Origin: Candidatus Scatomonas merdigallinarum
Lineage (GTDB): Bacteria; Bacillota; Clostridia; Lachnospirales; Lachnospiraceae
Direction of reading: 5' to 3'
Assembly: GCA_018716305.1 (NCBI GenBank)
Contig: DVKB01000006.1
Coordinates: 1-37,185 of the forward strand
DNA length: 37,185 nt
Position numbers and translations under genes: made by a program. Under the pieces are notes generated by a model, which did no database searches, was not told the origin of the DNA, and saw only the letters and a program-made list of their open reading frames with translations. This document shows, piece by piece, positions 31,031 through 37,185 of this stretch. Numbering within the stretch: the stretch's first letter is position 1; each line of letters begins with the position of its first letter.

Positions 31031-31906
31031 TTAAAAACTGCCCTTTCTGCACAGCTCCAGAAAAGAGAGCATATTTTCGGTAAGGTATTTGTTTTTGTGA
31101 TAAATCAGGTTAAAAGTCCGGCGCGGGGGATGTTCCAGAAAGAGGCGGCTGACCTGGCCTTCCCGGATATCCTTTTCCACCAGCAGATAGGGGAGAACCG
31201 CGATCCCCAGACCCTCTGAAACCGCTTTTACGATAGCCTGGGTGCTGGAGCTTTCCCAAAGAGGACGGACGGACAGGTGTTCCAGGGCAAACCAGGCATC
31301 CAGGATTTCACGGCCGGCGCTGCCCTTTTCCCGCATAAGGAGAGGATACCCGGCCAGCCTGGCCGGGGTCAGACCGGTCTCCTGCGCGAGAGGATGAAAG
31401 GGAGCGGCAATGGCGCACATCTCGTCCTCCATAAAGGGTTCCGCTGCAATATCCGGATGGGAAGGGAAGGTTTCGATGAGCCCGATGTCAATGGAATTAT
31501 CCAGAATGCAGCGCTCAATATAGGCAGACTGGTTAACCCGGGCTTCCACTGTCAGATCCGGATACAGCCTCTGGCAGGAGCGGATCAGCCCGGGCAGAAT
31601 GTGGGTGCCGATGGTAATACTGGATCCCACCCGGAGGACTCCCATGGTATCCCAGTTCCGCATTTTTTGTTCCATTTCCCCGAACAGGCCGGTAATGTGG
31701 ACGGCATAGGAGTAAAATTCTTTTCCGGCCTCCGTGGGCACGATGCCCCGGCCGATGCGGTCGAAGAGGCGGATTCCATAGTAGCCTTCCAGTTCCCGGA
31801 GGGCGAAGCTGACAGAAGGCTGGGCCAGGTGAAGTTCCCGGGCGGCCCGGGTAACGCTGCTGTTCTGAAAGACAGCCACAAAAATACGCAGATGCCGGAG
31901 CGTCAT
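31031..31906 (-). CDS. LysR-family transcriptional regulator
   Basis: This is a 291-residue protein with the LysR helix-turn-helix at the N-terminus (SVTRAARELHLAQPSVSFALRELE at about 17-40) and a periplasmic-binding-fold effector domain from about residue 90. AAAGGAG lies 7 nt before ATG. It is divergent from the chrA pair, the standard layout for LysR control of a neighbouring operon. The co-inducer is unknown; NhaC lies behind it with a separate promoter. Confidence 0.93.
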   Translation of the reverse strand: MTLRHLRIFVAVFQNSSVTRAARELHLAQPSVSFALRELEGYYGIRLFDRIGRGIVPTEAGKEFYSYAVHITGLFGEMEQKMRNWDTMGVLRVGSSITIGTHILPGLIRSCQRLYPDLTVEARVNQSAYIERCILDNSIDIGLIETFPSHPDIAAEPFMEDEMCAIAAPFHPLAQETGLTPARLAGYPLLMREKGSAGREILDAWFALEHLSVRPLWESSSTQAIVKAVSEGLGIAVLPYLLVEKDIREGQVSRLFLEHPPRRTFNLIYHKNKYLTENMLSFLELCRKGSF

Positions 31907-31945
31907 GGCAGAACTCCTTTCATAATAAAAAGATTATCTATTTAA

Positions 31946-31988
31946 TAAAATAATACTATTTTACAAATTTATCAAATGGAAATATAAC
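31946..31988 (+). promoter_or_regulatory. chrA promoter with LysR-type palindrome
   Basis: TTTACA (31960-31965), 17 bp, TATAAC (31983-31988). The perfect palindrome TAAAATA-ATAC-TATTTTA (31946-31963) overlaps the -35 element and lies between the divergent LysR and chrA genes. Such a T/A-ended palindrome is a reasonable LysR site. Confidence 0.62.
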
Positions 31989-32024
31989 AGAAGAGGGAGA
32001 AAATGTGAATACAGGGAGAAACCT

Positions 32025-32588
32025 ATGAAAAAAGCGCACGTTCTGTTTCGGATTTTTATTTCAACGCTGTATTTAAGCGCCTTTACCTTCGGGGGCGGAT
32101 ATGTAATCGTGACACTGATGAAGAAAAAATTTGTAGATCAGTATCATTGGATCCGTCAGGAGGAGATGCTGGATCTCATTGCCATTGCCCAGTCCTCGCC
32201 GGGAGCCATCGCGGTCAACGGGGCTATTGTGGTGGGATATAAGCTGGCAGGCCTGACGGGTGCCCTGACGGCTATCCTGGCCACGGTGATCCCGCCGTTT
32301 CTGATTATCTGGGTAATCGCCTTATTTTATGATGCCTTCCGTTCCAACCGGATCATCAGCCTGCTGCTGGAAGGGATGCAGTCCGGGGTGGCGGCGGTGA
32401 TCGCGGCGGTAGTCTATGAGATGGCGGCGGGGATCGTCACCGGAAAGGACGCCTGCTCCATCCTGATTCTTGCGGGATCGTTTACGGCCTCCTGCGTGTT
32501 CGGGCTGAACGCTGCCTATATTGCAGCGGCCTGCGTCCTTCTGGGAGTGTTTCGGACCCTGGCCGGGAGAAGGGAGAAAAAAGCATGA
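32025..32588 (+). CDS. chrA: ChrA-family transporter, half 1
   Basis: This is a 187-residue protein with about 5-6 TM segments. It carries the ChrA marks AFTFGGGYVIV near the N-terminus and QSSPGAIAVNGAIVVGY. It is one half of a short-chain ChrA pair: in many bacteria two half-size proteins together replace the fused chromate transporter. Chromate export by Clostridial pairs is mostly untested; other oxyanions are possible. AGGGAG lies 6-7 nt before ATG. Its stop overlaps the start of the second half by 4 nt (ATGA). Confidence 0.9.
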   Translation: MKKAHVLFRIFISTLYLSAFTFGGGYVIVTLMKKKFVDQYHWIRQEEMLDLIAIAQSSPGAIAVNGAIVVGYKLAGLTGALTAILATVIPPFLIIWVIALFYDAFRSNRIISLLLEGMQSGVAAVIAAVVYEMAAGIVTGKDACSILILAGSFTASCVFGLNAAYIAAACVLLGVFRTLAGRREKKA

Positions 32589-33154
32589 TTTATCTGCAGC
32601 TGTTTTGCAGCTTTTTTAAAATCGGCCTGCTGAGCTTCGGGGGCGGCTACGCGGCCATGCCGCTGATTCAGAATGAGGTGGTGGAAGCCCGCCATTGGCT
32701 TACTATGCCGGAATTTACAGATCTGATTACTATTTCCCAGATGACGCCGGGCCCCATCGCCCTGAATTCTCCTACCTTTGTGGGATTCCGTCTGGCGGGT
32801 ATCCCGGGGGCCCTGGTGGCTACTTTGGGATGCGTTCTGCCTTCCTGCATCATTGTAACCTGTATCGCGAAGCTGTATCTGAAATATCAGAAGCTGACGG
32901 TGATCCAGGGGATTCTGGGTTCTCTCAGGCCGGCGGTGGTGGGAATGATCGCCGCCGCGGGAATCTCTATTTTAAGTTCCGCCTTCTGGGGCAGCGCCGG
33001 GCCGGTACTTCTGGCCAGGACAGATTGGGTTATGGCGGGGATTTTTGCCGGGGGCTTTCTGCTGCTGCAAAAATTCCGGTGGAATCCTATCCTGGTTATG
33101 GTATTGGCGGGCGGGGCGAGAGTGGCCGCGGGAGCGGTCATGGGGGAATTATAA
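32585..33154 (+). CDS. chrA: ChrA-family transporter, half 2
   Basis: This is a 189-residue protein with about 5-6 TM segments and the same repeated signatures as its partner (LLSFGGGYAAMPLIQ; TISQMTPGPIALNSPTFVGF). Starting inside the stop of the first gene makes equal production and heterodimer formation likely. No terminator is obvious between it and the promoter of the DUF3791 unit. Confidence 0.9.
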   Translation: MIYLQLFCSFFKIGLLSFGGGYAAMPLIQNEVVEARHWLTMPEFTDLITISQMTPGPIALNSPTFVGFRLAGIPGALVATLGCVLPSCIIVTCIAKLYLKYQKLTVIQGILGSLRPAVVGMIAAAGISILSSAFWGSAGPVLLARTDWVMAGIFAGGFLLLQKFRWNPILVMVLAGGARVAAGAVMGEL

Positions 33155-33190
33155 AGACGCGGTCAGAGCCGGGAATTTTTGTATCTTAGA

Positions 33191-33219
33191 TTGCCTAAAA
33201 CGCATGTCTGCGATATGAT
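33191..33219 (+). promoter_or_regulatory. Possible promoter of the DUF3791-DUF3990 unit
   Basis: TTGCCT (33191-33196), 17 bp, TATGAT (33214-33219). The next 325 bp are repeats B and A, so the transcript would carry both before the first start codon. Confidence 0.55.
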
Positions 33220-33236
33220 AATAAATACAATGAGTA

Positions 33237-33343
33237 CGGATTGTTCCGTGCTGCGCACTCCCACAATCCTACCAAATATTCGCATATCGTGGGATATACA
33301 TCCCACTTTTATGCTCATATTAGGCCTTTTGACCCGGGCATCA
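33237..33343 (+). repeat. Interspersed palindromic repeat B, copy 1
   Basis: The core opens with CGGATTG...CAATCC around a GTGCTGCGCAC stem. A long hairpin follows in which CCAAATAT, GCAT and GTGGGAT pair with ATCCCAC, ATGC and ATATTAGG. It ends CTTTTGACCCGGGCATCA. It matches 37094-37185 in the same orientation with about three differences in 89 bp. Its opening 35 bp also resemble the CGGATTG unit of repeat A, so the two families share a head module. Its left end is less clear than in copy 2. Confidence 0.82.
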
Positions 33344-33346
33344 AAA

Positions 33347-33544
33347 TGATGTTGAGGTCAAATTAAAATTTGACCTCTTGACACCACGGATTGCTCCGCG
33401 CTTTGCGCTCTCACAATCCTAAAACACCTCAAATCCGCACATTTTTTTGCAAAAAATGGCTCCTTTTCGGTGTTTTTCGGGTCAAGTCGATATGCTTTTT
33501 CATGCAGGCATGAAAAGCATATCTATTTGACCCTGGTGTCATCA
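33347..33544 (+). repeat. Interspersed palindromic repeat A, copy 2
   Basis: It is almost identical to 2183-2382 and placed directly behind repeat B copy 1. It begins TGATGTTGAGGTCAAA and ends TTTGACCCTGGTGTCATCA; the ends are imperfect inverted repeats of each other, as in a miniature transposable element. It lies 37 bp before the DUF3791 start codon. Translating it gives a spurious N-terminal extension on that gene. Confidence 0.88.
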
Positions 33545-33580
33545 AAATGTGAAATAAATAAGATTGAGGTGAACACGCTG

Positions 33581-33817
33581 ATGACGTATGAAAAAATTAA
33601 AAATTCCAATGAGCTTGAATTTGTCGTGTTTTGTATTGAAAATGTGGCTGAAAAACTAGGAGTGGGCGCAGAGCGTGTCTATCAGGCATTTACCGAAAAG
33701 AGCGATATTCTGAACGGCTATATTGTGCCGGAATATGAAGTGCTGCATACTCAGAGCCGGGAATATATTATAGACGATCTCCTTGATGTGATGAAGGAAA
33801 GGGGAGTGGAAGTATGA
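33581..33817 (+). CDS. DUF3791 protein (first partner)
   Basis: This is a 78-residue acidic soluble helical protein with the DUF3791 layout: a short N-terminal helix region (LEFVVFCIENVAEKLG), a central AERVYQAFTEK, and the closing YEVLHTQSREYIIDDLLDVMKERG. Such proteins recur next to DUF3990 in Firmicutes; the role is not established, but antitoxin or DNA-binding partner is plausible. GAGGTG at 33565-33570 sets ATG 33581. The open frame back to 33470 is repeat A sequence. Its stop overlaps the DUF3990 start (ATGA). Confidence 0.8.
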   Translation: MTYEKIKNSNELEFVVFCIENVAEKLGVGAERVYQAFTEKSDILNGYIVPEYEVLHTQSREYIIDDLLDVMKERGVEV

Positions 33818-34284
33818 TTCTCTATCATGGTTCCTTTTTGGAGATCGCAAAGCCGGATCTGGCGTATTCTCGTCTCAATGTGGATTTTGGGCGAGGCTTT
33901 TATGTGACGCCGCTGTATGAGCAGGCGGCGAAATGGTGCGGCAAGTTCAAACGTCGTGGAAAAGACGGCATTGTCTCGCGCTATAAGTATGACAAATCTC
34001 GGGAAGATGAATTGAAAATATTGAAATTTGATTCCTATTCCGAAGAATGGCTGGATTTTATTCTGAACTGCCGCAGCGGAAAAGATTCAACAGATTATGA
34101 TCTTGTCGTGGGCGGTGTTGCCAATGATAAGGTATTCAATACGGTGGAATTGTTTTTTGATGGACTGATTGATAAAACAGAGGCCATCAATCGCCTGCGC
34201 TATGAAAAACCGAACTTGCAAATTTGTTTTCGTACAGAGAAAGCATTGTCGCTGCTGCGTTTTGAAGGGAGTGAACGTATATGA
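33814..34284 (+). CDS. DUF3990 protein, ADP-ribosyltransferase-like toxin candidate
   Basis: This is a 156-residue protein. The N-terminus LYHGSFLEIAKPDL (His5) and the LNVDFGRGFYVTP block (Tyr30) match the first two signature positions of H-Y-type ADP-ribosyltransferase folds. A later acidic or Gln position (E112 in NTVELFFDG, or Q136 in NLQICFRTEKAL) could complete the site. As I recall, DUF3990 has been grouped with the ART superfamily on structural prediction; activity of this protein is inference. It lies between, and overlaps by 4 nt with, two 78-residue DUF3791 genes, a toxin-antitoxin-like layout. Confidence 0.82.
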   Translation: MILYHGSFLEIAKPDLAYSRLNVDFGRGFYVTPLYEQAAKWCGKFKRRGKDGIVSRYKYDKSREDELKILKFDSYSEEWLDFILNCRSGKDSTDYDLVVGGVANDKVFNTVELFFDGLIDKTEAINRLRYEKPNLQICFRTEKALSLLRFEGSERI

Positions 34285-34517
34285 TAGCGAACCCTATTTT
34301 GCTTCAGAAGAAATATAGCCGCGTCATTGAGTGCTTTGCAAAACTCCAGGGAATCTCCCTGGATGCGGCATTGGAGTTTTTCTATCATTCCGAAGTCTAT
34401 CAGCTGATCCGAGACGGTGTTTCTGACATGCACTGCATGAGCGACGCGTATCTGGCAGAAGAATTGAAACAGGAATATACAGAGAAAATGCCGGATACCA
34501 GGGAAAAAGGTGAGTGA
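34281..34517 (+). CDS. DUF3791-like protein (second partner)
   Basis: This is a 78-residue helical protein, the same length as the first partner but only distantly similar (KYSRVIECFAKLQGISLDAALEFFYHSEVYQLI). It is translated from an ATG inside the end of the DUF3990 gene. Being bound so closely to the presumed toxin suggests it is the immediate antitoxin or a complex subunit. The family call rests on pattern and context, so it is less certain than for the first. Confidence 0.7.
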   Translation: MIANPILLQKKYSRVIECFAKLQGISLDAALEFFYHSEVYQLIRDGVSDMHCMSDAYLAEELKQEYTEKMPDTREKGE

Positions 34518-34519
34518 TG

Positions 34520-34540
34520 CTGCCCCATCCAATGGGGCAG
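34520..34540 (+). terminator. Hairpin after the DUF3791-DUF3990 unit
   Basis: A perfect 9-bp stem CTGCCCCAT/ATGGGGCAG with a 3-nt loop, between convergent genes. There is no T run on either strand, so efficiency is uncertain. Confidence 0.5.
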
Positions 34541-34546
34541 GAGTAT

Positions 34547-35050
34547 CTAATAAATAATGCTTCCATTTATAGTGACGTCACTGCCGGATTTGTTTTGTAT
34601 CAACAGCCGGCTGGGTCCATTCGTATAGGCTTTTAATAAAATGGATGGATTTTTTTCATTTGTCTCTGAGCCGCTTCCATTTTCCAAAGAAATATAAAGA
34701 GGGATCGCTTTGCTCAAATTTAAGGATACGGCTATTATTTGGTTGGCGGATAAATAAAATCCATTGGGATCTCCAGCGGGGTAATAACTTTTAGTTTGCC
34801 CTGCTTTTAGAATGGAATTTTTGATATTTACGTCATATGTAATAATCTCCGATGAGATTAAATTTCCCTCTGCATCATAAGTGTCGCAGCATAAATCTTG
34901 AAATGGAATAATATGTTTCTTCTCCTCTGTATGGAATTCTTGTATTGGTTCTGCAATCATGGTTTGCGGCGCTTCTTGCGCAAGCACATTGATGGAACCG
35001 GTTACGAACATACAGCCAACTAGAAGCATTCCTGTTAATCTTTTTTTCAC
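34547..35050 (-). CDS. Secreted protein related to the sensor's outer domain
   Basis: This is a 167-residue protein from a GTG start at 35050, with CGGAG about 8 nt upstream. It has a clear signal peptide (MKKR, hydrophobic core, likely cut after VLA at about residue 24). The mature part, from about residue 47 to the end, aligns collinearly with residues 346-457 of the M56 sensor encoded just upstream: IIPFQDL with ILDFKDL, LENGSGSETNEKNP with LTNGTSGETTDSDP, and LLIQNKSGSDVTI with VYIENTSSSTTI. No known family was recognised. It is probably expressed with the sensor and may be its ligand, decoy or output. Confidence 0.75.
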   Translation of the reverse strand: MKKRLTGMLLVGCMFVTGSINVLAQEAPQTMIAEPIQEFHTEEKKHIIPFQDLCCDTYDAEGNLISSEIITYDVNIKNSILKAGQTKSYYPAGDPNGFYLSANQIIAVSLNLSKAIPLYISLENGSGSETNEKNPSILLKAYTNGPSRLLIQNKSGSDVTINGSIIY

Positions 35051-35143
35051 GTTTAATCTCCGTTCTGCCTTTTTTCGATTGGAGGCCCAATTAGAAATGA
35101 GAGCAGTTTACAGTTCCGGGGGTCAAATGGAGAGTAAAACTGC

Positions 35144-35159
35144 CTGATACCGGTATCAG
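35144..35159. promoter_or_regulatory. Perfect 16-bp palindrome between sensor and secreted-protein genes
   Basis: CTGATACCGGTATCAG lies 94 bp upstream of the secreted-protein start and just past the sensor stop. It could be an operator or a short hairpin; no T run makes it a good terminator. The gap also holds a possible leader for the secreted protein. Confidence 0.5.
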
Positions 35160-35168
35160 AGAGGATTA

Positions 35169-36542
35169 TCATTTTATAGTTGTTGATGATGAGGTATTTT
35201 CTATATAAACATAACTACTGGAACCAGTTGTCTGTTCAAAACACACATAGGGGTCACTATCCGTTGTTTCACCGGATGTGCCATTTGTAAGTCCGGTCAC
35301 TAAATGCGTCTTATTTGTCAAATGAAATTGAATTGCGGCTAACTCCCCGGTCTTTAATTCAAAAGGTTTACCATCCGAAGTAGCATACAGAATTAGAAAT
35401 TCACCATTTTTTAAAGGAATGGAAGATTGATCGCTAACAGGAAGAATTTTTCCCAGAGCTTCGCCGAATTTTTGTCTGGAATAATATAAATCTTTAAAAT
35501 CCAATATCTTCGTTTGAGCCATATTTCCATCCATTCTTTGCAGATGTAAAAACGAATTTTGAAATGATACGGATTGAATTTGACATTGGGTTGGAATTTG
35601 TAACCCTGCCATCAATACCCATATGGATATCATTAGCACGAGTCCCTTCTTTAATTTTGTCAAATTCATAATCGCTGTGAATCTATCTTTGATTAATTTC
35701 GTGTTATTTTGATTCGCTAAATTTACCGCAACATCTGTTGACTGTGTAGACTGAATCAGAAAAAGAAGCATTTCCGCATATGCTTTTCTATATTTTTTGT
35801 CCTTTCCTTTTAAGTTTTCATAGTCGCAGTCCTTTTCAAGCTCATCCTGGCATGCCTTTGCAAATAAATAAATGGCCGGATTAAACCAATGTAATCCACA
35901 GATAATTGTAATAAAAAATTTTTTCCTTAGATCTTTATGCTTTAAATGTGTTATTTCATGGAGAAAAATCATTCTTTCATCTTCGGAACTTAATTTTATG
36001 GAAGGCAAAAATAAATATTTTGCTCTATACCCTATTAACATTGGGCTGATATTCTTTGATGTTATTCGGACCGCTATCCTGCTATAGCCTTTTTGTGTTA
36101 TAGGAATTCTTAATTTGTAGCACCAATCCATAAGATTTCCGCTTCCTTTGCTGTTCTTTAGCAAATCTTTTTTTATAGAGATATATTGTATGTACTTTCT
36201 AATATAATACAGAATAATGCCTGCCAGCCACAAAAGGAATAGAATATTTATCCAGGATGTTTCCGGTATTTGCAAAGGCAGCGTAACGCTTGAGGCGGTG
36301 TCACCTAAATAAGCAGATAAAGCTATTTCGTTTTGGGACTGTGTGTGTCCTACGGCAGGAAAATAAATTGGTATGATGCATAAAAGCCGAATTCCTAAGG
36401 CGCTCCATATCCATATCCATGTCCGCGGTTTTATTTTATATGCTGCTTTATGAATCAGTAAAACTATAAAAATCAAGGGAGTAATACTAAGCTCTGTTTG
36501 CAGAAGCCCTGCGAAAATCCATTTAATTATTTGTGCCATCAT
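35169..36542 (-). CDS. BlaR1-like M56 metallopeptidase sensor with a non-penicillin-binding outer domain
   Basis: This is a 457-residue membrane protein. TM segments lie at about 6-30, 41-60, 98-116, 205-225 and 298-316. The zinc protease site is HEITH at 195-199, with E236 (DELEKDCD) as likely third ligand, as in BlaR1/MecR1. In that family the activated protease leads to destruction of the BlaI repressor. The outer C-terminal part is only about 135 residues and has no SxxK penicillin-binding domain; it instead resembles the secreted protein encoded next. The start overlaps the BlaI end by 20 nt. Low G+C suggests transfer. Confidence 0.88.
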   Translation of the reverse strand: MMAQIIKWIFAGLLQTELSITPLIFIVLLIHKAAYKIKPRTWIWIWSALGIRLLCIIPIYFPAVGHTQSQNEIALSAYLGDTASSVTLPLQIPETSWINILFLLWLAGIILYYIRKYIQYISIKKDLLKNSKGSGNLMDWCYKLRIPITQKGYSRIAVRITSKNISPMLIGYRAKYLFLPSIKLSSEDERMIFLHEITHLKHKDLRKKFFITIICGLHWFNPAIYLFAKACQDELEKDCDYENLKGKDKKYRKAYAEMLLFLIQSTQSTDVAVNLANQNNTKLIKDRFTAIMNLTKLKKGLVLMISIWVLMAGLQIPTQCQIQSVSFQNSFLHLQRMDGNMAQTKILDFKDLYYSRQKFGEALGKILPVSDQSSIPLKNGEFLILYATSDGKPFELKTGELAAIQFHLTNKTHLVTGLTNGTSGETTDSDPYVCFEQTTGSSSYVYIENTSSSTTIK

Positions 36543-36903
36543 TATATTTTTCCAGCACTCCTTTTAACTCTTCTATATCTTCTTTGGAAAATACTTTTTC
36601 TTGAAACAGGTTTACCATCAGATTTTTCCATGAATTATCATATAATCTACTTAAGAGATTATCATTTTCAAATTTTTGATACTTCTGTTTTTCTATAACG
36701 GCGCTGTAATAATTTGTTCTGGTTGTACGATCACAATAGACAAAGCCCTTTTTCACCAGGGTTGCAAGCGTTGCCATAATAGAGGACAGAGGCAGACCGC
36801 TTCGAGTCTTTAAATGTTGTTGCACATATTTCGATGTGACTGGTTGCTCCGCTTCCCATATTACCTGCATAATTTCTAATTCTGCATCTCCGAGCTTCTT
36901 CAT
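36523..36903 (-). CDS. BlaI/MecI-family repressor
   Basis: This is a 126-residue winged-helix repressor with the BlaI/MecI/CopY layout: LGDAELEIMQVIWEAEQPVTSKYV at the start, a recognition region around LPLSSIMATLATLVKKGFV, and a dimerising C-terminus with EDIEELKGVLEKY. The normal control route is cleavage by its partner M56 sensor, whose gene overlaps its 3' end. GGAAGG lies about 6 nt before ATG 36903. An AATAATAT/ATATTATT inverted repeat upstream (about 36935-36965) is a candidate operator but does not match the classic TACA/TGTA form. Confidence 0.9.
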   Translation of the reverse strand: MKKLGDAELEIMQVIWEAEQPVTSKYVQQHLKTRSGLPLSSIMATLATLVKKGFVYCDRTTRTNYYSAVIEKQKYQKFENDNLLSRLYDNSWKNLMVNLFQEKVFSKEDIEELKGVLEKYNDGTNN

Positions 36904-37057
36904 TTTGCCTTCCTTTCTTAAAAAACGTATTTTGGAGATCCAATAATATTTGTTACTTAGATTATATTATTATCAATTATAATTTTTTCCTGAAATAAAT
37001 CAATAGAATTTTGAAGAATTTTATACAGAAAATAAACAAAATTATTTTGAATATAAT
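36904..37057. other. AT-rich region upstream of the BlaI gene
   Basis: It contains the divergent spacer between BlaI and repeat B copy 2. A minus-strand TATAAT with a poor -35 element could drive BlaI-M56; another TATAAT on the plus strand (37052-37057) directly touches the repeat. No gene is seen. Confidence 0.4.
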
Positions 37058-37185
37058 GATGTTGGGGTCAAAAGCCCCCAACTATGATGCCTGCGGATTG
37101 TTCCGTGCTGCGCACTCCCACAATCCTACCCAATATTCGCATATCGTGGGATATGCATCCCACTTTTATGCTCATATTAGGGCGG
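37058..37185 (+). repeat. Interspersed palindromic repeat B, copy 2 (cut by window end)
   Basis: It begins GATGTTGGGGTCAAAAG right after TATAAT and carries the B core (CGGATTGTTCCGTGCTGCGCAC onward split by hairpins) from 37094. It has the same orientation as copy 1 at 33237. The right end with TTTTGACCC lies beyond the window. Confidence 0.85.

Noticed and set aside
33470-33580. N-terminal extension of the first DUF3791 gene
   Set aside because: It has the same repeat-derived peptide as at 2306; the true start with GAGGTG is 33581.
34547-36903. Classical beta-lactam resistance locus
   Set aside because: BlaI and BlaR1-like genes are present, but the sensor lacks a penicillin-binding domain and no beta-lactamase or PBP2a gene is in the window.
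13160-37185. CRISPR array or prophage
   Set aside because: No regularly spaced short repeats, cas genes, integrase or phage structural genes were seen; repeats A and B are long, few and palindromic.

Overview
The window looks like a chromosomal segment from a gut-type Clostridia, most likely a Lachnospiraceae. The support is a Gram-positive T-box ahead of ileS, strong AGGAGG-type ribosome binding sites, rubrerythrins with a PerR-type regulator, a long-form IleRS, GntR/FCD regulators, GPH and NhaC transporters, and a DUF3791/DUF3990 module. The genus cannot be fixed from what I can see. Most of the window has moderately high G+C; two stretches (about 12.75-13.42 kb and 33.2-37.2 kb) are clearly more AT-rich and look acquired.

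Layout: 0-0.4 kb holds tRNA-Arg(CCT) on the minus strand with a degenerate half copy just upstream. 0.4-3.2 kb has an HD-domain hydrolase, a DEDDh exonuclease and a lipoprotein whose leader carries repeat A. 3.2-9.2 kb is a T-box(Ile)-ileS-glgP unit. 9.3-12.7 kb is a TPR/AAA+ protein gene overlapping rsmA. 12.7-13.4 kb is AT-rich and nearly empty. 13.4-15.7 kb (minus) has a rubrerythrin, a 64-residue membrane protein and a MatC-like anion permease. 15.8-20.3 kb has two paralogous GntR/FCD regulators flanking a URO-D/MtaA-like protein and a GPH symporter, with a paired palindromic operator. 20.4-21.5 kb has a reverse rubrerythrin and a PerR-like regulator whose promoters carry the same 13-bp palindrome. 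21.6-24.5 kb is metG-tatD. 24.5-28.6 kb is an autoregulated-looking TetR, a GH13 enzyme and glgB. 28.6-31.0 kb (minus) is NhaC-TraX. 31.0-33.2 kb is a LysR divergent from a split ChrA pair. 33.2-37.2 kb is a low-G+C island bracketed by direct copies of repeat B; it contains DUF3791-DUF3990-DUF3791 and a BlaI / M56 sensor / secreted protein module.

How the genes work together: glgP (glucan phosphorolysis), the GH13 hydrolase and glgB (branching) form a glycogen/maltodextrin theme split over two loci. The two rubrerythrins and the Fur-family regulator form a peroxide defence theme. The GntR, URO-D-like, GPH and MatC genes suggest regulated uptake and conversion of a small organic substrate that I cannot name. 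The most unusual locus is the right-hand island. There the predicted extracellular end of the BlaR1-like sensor is visibly related to the separate secreted protein encoded just downstream, and a likely ADP-ribosyltransferase-type toxin lies between two small partner proteins.

Long upstream extensions of several reading frames (for the lipoprotein, the AAA+ protein, the first DUF3791 gene, TraX, MatC, both GntRs and the first rubrerythrin) were rejected in favour of starts with good ribosome binding sites. In several cases the extension runs through a promoter or a repeat.
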